Source: Endozoicomonadaceae bacterium (GTDB lineage Bacteria > Pseudomonadota > Gammaproteobacteria > Pseudomonadales > Endozoicomonadaceae). From it: a DNA stretch of 35,729 nucleotides. The stretch is from NCBI GenBank assembly GCA_023146365.1, contig JAGLCE010000107.1, forward strand, positions 1 through 35,729, given 5' to 3'. Shown here piece by piece: positions 25,667-33,528 of this stretch (position 1 is the first letter of the stretch; each line of letters begins with the position of its first letter). Below the pieces are notes generated by a model, which saw only the letters and a list, made by a program, of their open reading frames with translations, did not search any database and was not told where the DNA came from. Made by a program: the position numbers and the translations under genes.

Positions 25667-26266
25667 TTACAACTGGACACCGGAAAAGGACATGAAGCCT
25701 AGCGACATTAGTCCTACGGTTATAAATGTGATGCCCAGCCCCCTGAGCCCAGGGGGAACGTCACTGTACTTTAGCTTTTCGCGAATGCCTGCCAGCGCAA
25801 CAATGGCCAAAGCCCAGCCAGTACCGGCGCCGACCCCGTAAACGATGCTGTCACCAAAGCTGTAATCCCGTTCCACCATAAACAGAACAGCGCCAAGAAT
25901 GGCGCAGTTCACCGTAATTAATGGTAGAAACACGCCCAGTGCGTTGTACAGCGCAGGGACATAACGATCCAGAAACATCTCAAGAATCTGTACGATGGCA
26001 GCAATGACACCGATGTAAGTGATATAGCCAAGGAAGGTCAAATCGACCCCCTCAATTATCGCACCTTCCTTCAGTACATGGGTGAGAATCAGGTTGTTAA
26101 CCGGAACGGTGATCGCAAGTACCACGATAACGGCAACGCCCAATCCAAACGCTGTCTCAATTTTTTTGGAGACCGCTAGGAACGTACACATTCCCAAGAA
26201 GAACGCCAACGCCATGTTTTCAACAAACACCGCTTTAACGAACAGGCTAATATAGTGTTCCATCAT
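25667..26266 (-). CDS. nqrE: Na+-translocating NADH:quinone reductase subunit E
   Basis: NqrE is a six-helix membrane subunit homologous to NqrD. It is nearly collinear with Vibrio NqrE (ENMALAFFLGMCTFLAVSKK, SDVPPGLRGLGITFI, FMSFSGVQL). Cys27 and Cys121 (TVNCAILG) match the Cys ligands of the intramembrane iron-sulfur centre shared with NqrD. Two adjacent ATGs exist; the second (26263) gives the usual 198 residues. It begins two bases after nqrD ends. Confidence 0.96.
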   Translation of the reverse strand: MMEHYISLFVKAVFVENMALAFFLGMCTFLAVSKKIETAFGLGVAVIVVLAITVPVNNLILTHVLKEGAIIEGVDLTFLGYITYIGVIAAIVQILEMFLDRYVPALYNALGVFLPLITVNCAILGAVLFMVERDYSFGDSIVYGVGAGTGWALAIVALAGIREKLKYSDVPPGLRGLGITFITVGLMSLGFMSFSGVQL

Positions 26267-26268
26267 GA

Positions 26269-26931
26269 TCAGTGCGCCCCCTTCTCAGTGGTGTGTGCTG
26301 CCATCTGGTACTCAGGCACTTCAATCTGATCGGTTTTCCAGCAGCGCAATATCCAGATCAGTAGGCCAATCAAGAAAAAAGCGCTGGGTGCTAGCAACAT
26401 CAGGCCATTGGGTAGGTACCATCCACCGTTATTCACCAGTGGTAGTATTTCAACGCCGAACAGCTTTCCGGAACCCAGCAGCTCACGGAAGAAACCGACG
26501 ATTAGCAGTACCGCACCGTAGCCAAGACCATTGCCAATACCGTCCAGGAATGATATGAAAGGTGGATTCTTCATGGCGTAAGCTTCTGCACGCCCCATGA
26601 CGATACAGTTAGTAATAATCAGACCTACAAACACAGATAATTGTTTGCTGACTTCATAGGCATATGCTTTCAACACCTGATCGACCACAATGACCAGTGA
26701 AGCAATGATGGTCATCTGGGCAATAATTCGAATGCTACTGGGAATCTGATTCCGGATCAGCGAAACGAACAGGCTGGAAAATGCGGTCACCAGCGTTACG
26801 GCAACGGCCATCACTAAGCTGACCTTCATGCTGGTGGTGACCGCCAGCGCAGAGCAGATACCTAGTATCTGCAATGTGATGGGGTTGTTTTGGAATATAG
26901 GCGTCAGAATGACGTCTTTCTTTTCGCTCAT
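26269..26931 (-). CDS. nqrD: Na+-translocating NADH:quinone reductase subunit D
   Basis: NqrD is a six-helix membrane subunit that pairs with NqrE to form the Na+ pathway and hold the buried iron-sulfur centre. Cys26 (LGICSALAVTT) and Cys109 (ITNCIVMGRAEAY) correspond to its ligands. It has 220 residues, slightly longer than the usual 210, through a C-terminal polar tail (DQIEVPEYQMAAHTTEKG). It lies one base after the nqrC stop. Confidence 0.95.
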   Translation of the reverse strand: MSEKKDVILTPIFQNNPITLQILGICSALAVTTSMKVSLVMAVAVTLVTAFSSLFVSLIRNQIPSSIRIIAQMTIIASLVIVVDQVLKAYAYEVSKQLSVFVGLIITNCIVMGRAEAYAMKNPPFISFLDGIGNGLGYGAVLLIVGFFRELLGSGKLFGVEILPLVNNGGWYLPNGLMLLAPSAFFLIGLLIWILRCWKTDQIEVPEYQMAAHTTEKGAH

Positions 26932-26932
26932 C

Positions 26933-27721
26933 TTACGCCTCCCCCTTTTTTAGGTTGTTGAGAAACGGGCCAAAGCCATTATTGCCAAGCCAGAAATTGA
27001 CTAGGTTGTTGACACCACGACTGGTCAGCGTGGCACCGGAAAGGCCATCGATTTTATGCTTGGCATTGTGGGCCGTTGGATCAACGGAGCCTTTAATCAC
27101 GGCAATATCAATATCACCCTTGGTATTAAAGATTTTCTTGCCCGTCCATACTGCCTTCCAACTGGGGTTATCAACCTCTCCTCCCAACCCTGGTGTCTCA
27201 GCATGCTGATAGAAGCCAAAGCCGGCGACGGTCTTGAGATCATTTTCCAGCGCCAGGAAACCATACAGTGTTGACCATAACCCGTATCCACGTACGGGTA
27301 AAATCAATGTTTCAAGCTGACCCTCCCTCTCAATCACATAGACTTTGGCGGTATGTTCGAGACGTTTGATCAGGGCTTTGTCCTGATCTGCTGACAAAAC
27401 CGTGGATGTTGCAGCATCTTTGGAAGCCGCTTGTTGATTAAACGTATCAACATTCAGAATGGTATTAAACTTACCCGTTTCGAGATCCACCAGTTTAGGG
27501 GTGATCTTCTGGAACGCTTCCTGAATTTCCTGACGAGTCAACGTCTTGGGATCTGCCACCAGGCCGGAAATGGCTAAGATGTTCTGCTGAACATCCAGCG
27601 CTTGATTCTCTGTTTGTCGGGACTTCAGCGCAACGGCCGCACCGGAAACCAGTATCGAACAGACCAGTGACAGGGTGATAGTTACCAGCAACGTCTTTGT
27701 AACTGTCTCTTTATTAGCCAT
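26933..27721 (-). CDS. nqrC: Na+-translocating NADH:quinone reductase subunit C
   Basis: NqrC has one N-terminal membrane helix (residues 9-31) and a periplasmic FMN-binding domain. The flavinylation motif DGLSGATLTS is intact, with Thr231 as the FMN-phosphate attachment site made by ApbE. ETPGLGGEVDNPSWKAVWTG is a conserved family segment. It has 262 residues. The start overlaps the end of nqrB by eight bases. Confidence 0.96.
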   Translation of the reverse strand: MANKETVTKTLLVTITLSLVCSILVSGAAVALKSRQTENQALDVQQNILAISGLVADPKTLTRQEIQEAFQKITPKLVDLETGKFNTILNVDTFNQQAASKDAATSTVLSADQDKALIKRLEHTAKVYVIEREGQLETLILPVRGYGLWSTLYGFLALENDLKTVAGFGFYQHAETPGLGGEVDNPSWKAVWTGKKIFNTKGDIDIAVIKGSVDPTAHNAKHKIDGLSGATLTSRGVNNLVNFWLGNNGFGPFLNNLKKGEA

Positions 27722-28925
27722 TGACGCGTGCCTCCCGACGCTTAATGTTAGCCTGGACCACGAAATGGTCGATCAACGGTGCGAACAGGTTGGCAAACAG
27801 AATGGCCAACATCATGCCCTCCGGAAAGGCCGGATTAACAACGCGGATTAGAATGACCATCACACCAATCAATGCACCAAATACCCAGCGTCCCGTGTGC
27901 GTCATGGCGGCAGAGACTGGGTCAGTGGTCATAAATATCAGACCAAAGGCAAAACCACCCAGAACAAGGTGCCAGTGCCAAGGCATCGCGAACATCGGAT
28001 TGGTATCGGAACCAATGATGTTGAACAGCGTGCTCATGGCGATCATCCCCAAGAGCGTGCCGGCAATAATACGCCAAGAAGCGATACCCATGGCAATCAT
28101 CACCGCACCCCCAAGCAGAATCGCTGGAGTAGCCGTTTCACCGATGGAACCCTGGATATTGCCGTAGAAGGCATCAAGCCAAGTAATTCCGTGGAACATG
28201 ATGTTTTCCACTCCACCATCAGCCGCAAAGCTGAGGGGGGTCGGACCACTGAACCCGTCCACGGCTGTCCAGACAGCATCACCAGACATCTGTGCCGGAT
28301 AAGCGAAGAACAGAAATGCACGACCGGTCAATGCGGGGTTCAGGAAGTTTTTACCCGTACCGCCAAAGACTTCCTTGCCAATCACGACACCAAAACTGAT
28401 ACCCAAGGCAACTTGCCAGAGAGGCACCGTTGGCGGAACCGTCAGTGCAAACAAGATGGAGGTAACAAAGAAACCTTCGTTAATTTCATGTTTGCGCACA
28501 GAGGCAAACAGTACCTCCCAGAATCCACCCACCATAAAGGTCACTAGATAGATAGGTAGAAAGTAGATCGATCCGTAGATTATATTGTCATAGATGCAGG
28601 CCGGATCGTGTCCCGCCAACAAAGAGATCAACCACCCATGGCAGTCGGCTGGTGCAGACAAGCCACTCTGGATAGCCATGTTCGATTGATAGCCCAAGTT
28701 CCACATCCCATAAATCATGGCGGGAAACGTACAGGCCCAGACCGTTATCATAATACGCTTCAGGTCAATACCGTCACGGACATGCGAAGTGGAATGAGTC
28801 ACTGATGGGGGACTGTAAAACATGGTGTCGAGCGCTTCGAAAAGTGAATACCACTTTTCGTACTTGCCCCCTTTCTCAAAGAGCGGCGCAACGGAATCAA
28901 GAACTTTTCGCAACCCCATGGTCAC
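27714..28925 (-). CDS. nqrB: Na+-translocating NADH:quinone reductase subunit B
   Basis: NqrB is the large membrane subunit, carrying covalent FMN and riboflavin, and is thought to form part of the Na+ channel and quinone site. It has 403 residues with about ten hydrophobic segments. Family marks: NEGFFVTSILFALTVPPTVP, GISFGVVIGKEVFGGTGKNF, LNPALTGRAFLFFAYP. The flavinylation region reads DGFSGPTPLS with Thr229 as the expected attachment residue. The usual motif is S-G-A-T; here Ala is Pro (codon CCG). The ATG overlaps the nqrA stop by four bases (ATGA). Confidence 0.96.
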   Translation of the reverse strand: MTMGLRKVLDSVAPLFEKGGKYEKWYSLFEALDTMFYSPPSVTHSTSHVRDGIDLKRIMITVWACTFPAMIYGMWNLGYQSNMAIQSGLSAPADCHGWLISLLAGHDPACIYDNIIYGSIYFLPIYLVTFMVGGFWEVLFASVRKHEINEGFFVTSILFALTVPPTVPLWQVALGISFGVVIGKEVFGGTGKNFLNPALTGRAFLFFAYPAQMSGDAVWTAVDGFSGPTPLSFAADGGVENIMFHGITWLDAFYGNIQGSIGETATPAILLGGAVMIAMGIASWRIIAGTLLGMIAMSTLFNIIGSDTNPMFAMPWHWHLVLGGFAFGLIFMTTDPVSAAMTHTGRWVFGALIGVMVILIRVVNPAFPEGMMLAILFANLFAPLIDHFVVQANIKRREARVNG

Positions 28926-30253
28926 CCCTCTTTTTCGATAGTGGTAAGGTTATCGCGCAGGATCGGACCATATTCATATTTGCCCGGACAGACATACGTG
29001 CACAGTGCTAAATCTTCTTCATCCAACTCAAGAACACCCAGTTTTTGAGCGGTTTCGGTATCACTGATGATCATTGAACGTAGCAGTTGGGTGGGTAGAA
29101 TATCCAGCGGCATCACTTTTTCATACGTACCGACCGGCATCATGGCACGTTCACTGCCATTGGTCGTTGTGCTGAACGGGAACAACTTTCTCATAAAGTG
29201 TGACACATAGATCGGCATCACCGAAAAACGGTCAGCCCCCGGCCTGATGTAGTGCAGCAATGGGCGCTCACGGCCTTCACGTAATACCGTGACCTGATTG
29301 CTGTAACGCCCTAGATAGGCGTAAGGGCCTGCGGCAGTAAAACCACCAAAAACAGAACCGGAAATAACGCGATTGTCATCAGGCCGCAGCTCATTAGCGC
29401 ATATTTCATCGATGTTAGCTCCTAGACGAGTGCGAATTAATCGTGGTTTTTTAACCTGAGGGCCAGCCAACGCAATGACTCGTTCTACGAAAAGATGCCC
29501 GGTAACGAAGAGTTTTCCTATCGCAATGACATCCTGATACCCCACATGCCAGACCGTTTTATTGGCGCCGACAGGCTCAAGGAAATGAATATGCGTACCC
29601 ACCAAGCCTGCTGGATGACGACCCGAGAATGTCTCAACTTGTGCCGGACCTGAAGGCATAACAGCACCGGGCGCTTTACACAGGAATAGTCGACCGTCTG
29701 TCAGCTTGCTGAGAATATGGAGACCCTGCTCAAAAGCTTCAGTCTGTTCTGTGATGACCGCTTCCGGATTGCTCGCTAGAGGATGGGTGTCCATGGCTGT
29801 CACAAACAGCGCTGTCGGTACTGTGCCGGGTGCTGGAACCTTGCTGTAAGGACGGGTGCGCAAAGCGGTCCACAAACCGGATTGTACAAGATTATCCTGC
29901 ACCTGTTCTCTGGTTAGCTCTCTCAGTTTGGAGGGTGCGTATTGAGAGAATGTCTCCTGTTTATCGCCGTCTATATCGATAACCAGAGACTGGAAGATGC
30001 GCTTTTCACCACGGTGAATGGCTGCGACAATCCCGCTGGCAGGTGATGTATAACGGACATCTGTGTTTTTCTTGTCGGTGAACAGTAGTTGCCCGAGGCT
30101 GACTCGATCCCCAACTGCGACCGCCATTGTGGGCTTCATTCCCGCATAATCAGAACCAATCACTGCCACAGAGTGAGCATCGCTCTTGTCTGTAATGGTC
30201 TGTTCTGGTGATCCCGTTATAGGAAGTTCCAGACCTCGCGTTATGTTAATCAT
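28922..30253 (-). CDS. nqrA: Na+-translocating NADH:quinone reductase subunit A
   Basis: NqrA is the peripheral cytoplasmic subunit without membrane helices, linked to the ubiquinone-binding region of the complex. It has 443 residues (Vibrio 446). It begins INITRGLELPITGSPEQ as usual. SDYAGMKPTMAVAVGDRVSL, YTSPASGIVAAIHRGEKR, FTAAGPYAYLGRYSNQV, PVGTYEKVMPLDILPTQLLR and LALCTYVCPGKYEYG are typical. It is the first gene of a tightly packed minus-strand operon nqrABCDEF. The promoter should lie just above 30253; I could not pick a convincing pair of boxes. Confidence 0.96.
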   Translation of the reverse strand: MINITRGLELPITGSPEQTITDKSDAHSVAVIGSDYAGMKPTMAVAVGDRVSLGQLLFTDKKNTDVRYTSPASGIVAAIHRGEKRIFQSLVIDIDGDKQETFSQYAPSKLRELTREQVQDNLVQSGLWTALRTRPYSKVPAPGTVPTALFVTAMDTHPLASNPEAVITEQTEAFEQGLHILSKLTDGRLFLCKAPGAVMPSGPAQVETFSGRHPAGLVGTHIHFLEPVGANKTVWHVGYQDVIAIGKLFVTGHLFVERVIALAGPQVKKPRLIRTRLGANIDEICANELRPDDNRVISGSVFGGFTAAGPYAYLGRYSNQVTVLREGRERPLLHYIRPGADRFSVMPIYVSHFMRKLFPFSTTTNGSERAMMPVGTYEKVMPLDILPTQLLRSMIISDTETAQKLGVLELDEEDLALCTYVCPGKYEYGPILRDNLTTIEKEG

Positions 30254-30494
30254 ACGTTTCGCCTAACCGGTTGCATGCAAAGATGAAAGAAACCTTTCTC
30301 TAGGTGACTGACAGAACGGAAGCTTATTCTAATGTTACATCCGCTCCGTGCAAACCTGTGTCCGTTCGAATTTCAAACTCTAGTGCTATTGAAGAAGCAC
30401 TGAGTAAACGGCTAATGCTCCTGTTGATCTGGACACTCCTCTCCCGAGCAGGTGGGTGATTATAATGACCGTTATGACCGTGACAATATGACAA

Positions 30495-30695
30495 TCATTG
30501 AATCGGTGATCTTGTCAGATAGACATCTCTAGACTGGTTAGGCACATCAGAGAAACTGTGTTCTTCAAGGTCGTTGACTGCTCTATTATTGAGGTGAACA
30601 CTGGGTGAGCTTAAGTGATCAGTGGTTTTAATCTCTTTGCTCAATCTCAATGTAGGTGTCAGAACTTTTATTTTTTCAGTGTTCTCAGTGTTCAT
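30495..30695 (-). CDS. Possible small protein, 66 aa
   Basis: A frame starting ATG at 30695 encodes a polar, Ser/Thr/Asn-rich peptide (NTENTEKIKVLTPTLRLSKE, then a polar tail). There is only a weak GGGCGA upstream and no family match that I know. What argues for it is a TATAAT (minus strand, 30749-30744) and a strong inverted repeat directly upstream. It may equally be a chance frame. Confidence 0.22.
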   Translation of the reverse strand: MNTENTEKIKVLTPTLRLSKEIKTTDHLSSPSVHLNNRAVNDLEEHSFSDVPNQSRDVYLTRSPIQ

Positions 30696-30704
30696 TGGTA
30701 TCGC

Positions 30705-30740
30705 CCATTTCTGATGCTTTCAAGAGAATATCAGAAATGG
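30705..30740 (-). promoter_or_regulatory. 11-bp inverted repeat beside a TATAAT box
   Basis: CCATTTCTGAT (30705-30715) and ATCAGAAATGG (30730-30740) are perfect complements around a 14-base spacer. On the minus strand a TATAAT (30749-30744) lies just before it and an ATG (30695) just after. It could be an operator over a transcription start or a hairpin in a 5' leader. A -35-like TTTACA lies 20 bases from the TATAAT, which is longer than optimal. Confidence 0.4.
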
Positions 30741-30811
30741 AGGATTATACAAATTAGATTTACAGGTTTTGTAAAGCGTGAGAATGTGGGCTTTGTGGGA
30801 GGGGGCACGTT

Positions 30812-30843
30812 TGTTGTCTAAAGGTTGTCTAAAGGTTGTCTAA
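30812..30843. repeat. 11-bp tandem repeat
   Basis: GTTGTCTAAAG is present in two full copies and one partial copy in the gene-poor stretch. No function is evident. Confidence 0.8.
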
Positions 30844-31121
30844 CGGAAGAAGGTGCCGTTGAAAGCCGTTAATTTTCAGGAGTTGAAGCGTTTTGGGTGA
30901 TTTTATAGTTAAGTCACTGATCCAAGCATAATAAAAATTAAATGGAATGTTTTATTGTCTATTAAGATATAGGGTAATTAATTGGTTAGATTGAATAAAA
31001 CAATAATATGTTTGTTGTTTTAATTATTGGTGATTGGGGTTTTAATTATTGATGCCTAAATTGCCAGTATAAGTGACACACGTTTGCCCGATAAAAACTC
31101 AATCGGATTGATTAAAGTAGC

Positions 31122-32402
31122 TTAATCCATCAGGCTTTTAGAGAGTGTTAGCTGTTTTTTGAGTGCACCACGATTCTGCTCGACGACCGATTGCCCAGCT
31201 CTACCGGTACGTGTTTTAAGGGTTTCGTCGTTCAACAGTTGAATGATGATAGTGGCTAGTTCTTTCTGATTATTCACTATAAAGAGTGCATTGGCGCTCT
31301 TCAGTGTAGCGGCGACGTCCGTGAAGTTGAATAAATGGGGACCACTGATGACAGGTAGGCCGAGGGCTGCTGGCTCCAGTAGGTTATGGCCACCGACAGG
31401 CACCAGACTGCCGCCGATAAAACTGATGTCTGAGGCGCTGAACAGCAGCATTACTTCACCCATGGTATCCCCCAAAATGAGATCAGTGTGGGTAGTGACA
31501 GGATCGTTGCTGCTGCGACGAGCGACCGATAAACCCTGTGCTGTTATTAGGTTATGTACATCATCGAAGCGTTCAGCGTGACGGGGAATCAATAATAGCA
31601 GCGTCTCCTTGTGTTGTTCACGGACTGTCTGAAATGCAGATAGGATCTGCTCTTCTTCACCTTTGTGAGTGCTGGCGGCAGCGATGATCTGCGTTGATGC
31701 AGGATGCTCCTTTAACCAGATAGCGCGGAGTTGTTCAGCCTGTTCAGCGAGTGATGGGTCAATCGTGAGGTCATATTTCAGTGTACCGGTGACCATCGTC
31801 TGGCATTTGGGCTGACCGAGCTGGATGAAACGTTCGGCATCAGCCTCACTCTGTGCAGCGATAAAGCTTATTTGTTGCAGCATTCCACGGGTCAGAGGCC
31901 CTAGTCGAGCATAGCCCCGAGCAGAACGTTCCGAGAGGCGTGCATTGGTCAGCAGCAGAGGAATCTGTCGCTGATGGCATGCGGCAATGGTGCAGGGCCA
32001 GAGCTCCGTCTCCATGATAATGACCAGTTTTGGCGTAATACGATTCAGAAATCGGTTAACAGCAGCGGGTAGATCATAAGGGGCATAGACATGAAACACG
32101 CTATCGCCGTGTATCGCCTTGACTCGGTCTGATCCTGTTGGTGTCATTGTGGTGATGACCATTCGGTGGTCTGGATAACGTGCTTTCAGAGCGTTGACCA
32201 GTGGTGCGGCAGCGATAGTTTCTCCGACCGATACGGAGTGCACCCAGATGCTCTTCATGGCGGGAGTCGGAGCGCTGAAATAACCGAACCGCTCATTCCA
32301 GCGTTTTGCGTAAGCGGGTGTTTTCCATGCTCGGTAGAGCAGACGAAGGAGAATAAGGGGCAGGAGTAAGTAATAGATGAATGTATAAAGTAGTCGTAGC
32401 AT
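31122..32402 (-). CDS. waaA: 3-deoxy-D-manno-octulosonic acid (Kdo) transferase
   Basis: WaaA (KdtA) transfers Kdo from CMP-Kdo to lipid A precursor, starting the LPS inner core. It is a membrane-anchored GT30 glycosyltransferase of 426 residues (E. coli 425). The N-terminal anchor (residues 2-25) is followed by WNERFGYF, IWVHSVSVGETIAAAPL with the proposed catalytic Glu, ITTMTPTGSDRV, YAPYDLPAAVNRFL, IMETELWPC, NARLSERSARGY, AAASTHKGEEEQIL, LLIPRHAERF and FIGGSLVPVGGHNLLEPAA. It appears as a single gene. The organism therefore makes a Kdo-containing LPS. Confidence 0.96.
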   Translation of the reverse strand: MLRLLYTFIYYLLLPLILLRLLYRAWKTPAYAKRWNERFGYFSAPTPAMKSIWVHSVSVGETIAAAPLVNALKARYPDHRMVITTMTPTGSDRVKAIHGDSVFHVYAPYDLPAAVNRFLNRITPKLVIIMETELWPCTIAACHQRQIPLLLTNARLSERSARGYARLGPLTRGMLQQISFIAAQSEADAERFIQLGQPKCQTMVTGTLKYDLTIDPSLAEQAEQLRAIWLKEHPASTQIIAAASTHKGEEEQILSAFQTVREQHKETLLLLIPRHAERFDDVHNLITAQGLSVARRSSNDPVTTHTDLILGDTMGEVMLLFSASDISFIGGSLVPVGGHNLLEPAALGLPVISGPHLFNFTDVAATLKSANALFIVNNQKELATIIIQLLNDETLKTRTGRAGQSVVEQNRGALKKQLTLSKSLMD

Positions 32403-32612
32403 TCGTCTGTCTAACCGTGAACTTAAGGCAGAATAGTGGATTTTAACATGGTTGTGGTGCTGAGTCTTTTAATCTCGTGCAGTTTGGTTATGCTGTCATT
32501 GCTGTCATTGCTGGTTTATGGCTGTTCCGGCGCCTCAATGACATGGAGTGCAAGACCCTGCTTCTGGAAAACGCAACACTGAGCTACTGATCAACTAAAG
32601 AAAGCAGTTTGA
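32403..32612. other. Intergenic region upstream of waaA with a possible tiny membrane peptide
   Basis: This is the waaA promoter side. One plus-strand frame from GTG 32477 to TGA 32588-32590 encodes 37 residues with a hydrophobic segment and a charged tail (FGYAVIAVIAGLWLFRRLND). There is no SD and no known match, so I leave it uncalled. A small TGCTGTCAT repeat lies near 32500-32519. Confidence 0.25.
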
Positions 32613-33235
32613 GTGGAGGTGACAACCATACTGATAAATATCATAAACCGAATCACTACAGTATGTTCATTACTATTAATCATAGGATTTAATAGCATGT
32701 TCGCAAATTCCAAATATATTGTTGACAACAATCATTCGATAGTAAATTTTAGTACGATAAAAACACAGTATGTGGTTGAATCTGCTGCTTTCAAAAGAGT
32801 AGGAGAAACAGTTTCTGACTCAGGAGATGTTGAAATAATCATTGACTTAAACAGCATTGACTTAAACAGCATTGATACGAACATAGCAATTAGAGACACC
32901 AGGATAGGAGAGTTATTTTTTGAGGTAATAAAATTTCCTAACGCTATCATTAGAGCAAAAATTGATATGGAAAAAATAAAGTCAATATCTTAGTATAAAA
33001 AATAGAGATGCCTGCTACCTTAGAATTTCATGGCAAAGCTAAAGAAATAAAATTAAATATTTTGGCTGCTAAAACGTATGAAAACAGGCTGTTAATTACC
33101 TTTATTCAGCCAGTAATTGTTGACGCTAATGATTATGGAATTCCTGCTGAAAACTTAACTAACCTCGCTAATACTGTTGGTGGACTAAGTCTCTCTAACA
33201 AGGTTGCAGTTAATTTTGTATTAACCTTTAAATAG
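32613..33235 (+). pseudogene. Broken YceI-like periplasmic lipid-binding protein
   Basis: Two consecutive frames make one YceI-type protein. The first (32613-32993) has a signal-peptide-like start (TTVCSLLLIIGFNSMFANS), then YIVDNNHSIVNFS and RDTRIGELFFEVIKFPNAII, matching the YceI Y-x-I-D-x-x-H-S and R-D-x-x-L-x-x-x-F-F segments. It stops at TAG 32991. The second (ATG 33008-33235), in another frame, begins MPATLEFHGKAKEIKLNI, the L-x-x-H-G-x-x-K segment, and completes the domain. In-frame stops lie on both sides of the junction. The strong SD GGAGGTGA (32615-32622) points at ATA 32628 rather than any ATG, which suggests a lost start codon; GTG 32613 is only formal. A 15-bp in-frame duplication (32841-32870) gives IDLNSIDLNS. 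The gene is AT-rich. Confidence 0.7.
32841..32870 (+). repeat. 15-bp exact tandem duplication
   Basis: ATTGACTTAAACAGC occurs twice head to tail inside the broken YceI-like gene, in frame, encoding IDLNS twice. Confidence 0.9.
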
Positions 33236-33242
33236 ACTTTAA

Positions 33243-33320
33243 AATTTAATCGAGTAACCAAGGAGGTCTAGAACCATCAGCCTCCACAGCACCCTGCATG
33301 CGGATTCTCACGGTGCGCTT
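33243..33320 (-). mobile_element. Probable decayed group II intron 3' end (domains V-VI)
   Basis: On the minus strand a hairpin-forming stretch GCACC...GGGTGC with CCGCATGCAGGGTGC is followed by TGTGGAGG...CCTCC and ends TTACTCGATT. Bacterial group II introns end with a 34-nt domain V hairpin, a domain VI with GGAGG/CCTCC-like arms, and a TACTCGATT- or TACCCGATT-like 3' terminus. The domain V copy here looks shortened. No maturase/reverse transcriptase gene is present. The assignment is from pattern memory and needs a covariance-model search. Confidence 0.4.
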
Positions 33321-33344
33321 CATTAAAATTCCTGAGGATGAATT

Positions 33345-33456
33345 TTTATTGCCATGCCTCATCAATCTCACTTGAATAAGAAGATCTTGATTTTTAAAAT
33401 AAAATCAAAGAAATCGACTCTCTTAAAGATAAATTTTTCGAAGATTCAATCACAAA
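33345..33456 (-). pseudogene. Remnant of a second copy of the WD40 gene 5' end
   Basis: Bases 33369-33456 match 35403-35490 at 82 of 88 positions with no gaps. In this copy the start ATG is ATT (33450-33448) and a Glu codon has become TAA, while the surrounding frame (NLSLRESISLILF, then KSRSSYSS) is retained. After KSRSSYSS it diverges and ends at another stop. It is a truncated, inactivated paralogue or duplication scar immediately downstream of the intact gene. Confidence 0.85.
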
Positions 33457-33528
33457 CATTCCATTTCAAGCAACAATACGTTTTTAGGACAGATCGTCAT
33501 TGAAGTTACTGTTTAAAGAAATTACTGT

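Larger units (their letters stand above)
30254..31121. other. Long gene-poor region between nqrA and waaA
   Basis: Almost 870 bases without a recognisable gene, becoming AT-rich beyond 30900. It must hold the nqr promoter at its left end and follows the end of waaA at its right. It contains a possible 66-codon frame (30495-30695, minus), an 11-bp inverted repeat (30705-30740) and a short tandem repeat (30812-30843). No transposase or tRNA trace was seen. Confidence 0.5.

Noticed and set aside
27897..28547. A 216-codon plus-strand frame opposite nqrB
   Set aside because: Antisense to a conserved membrane subunit; the product is strongly polar with no family features.
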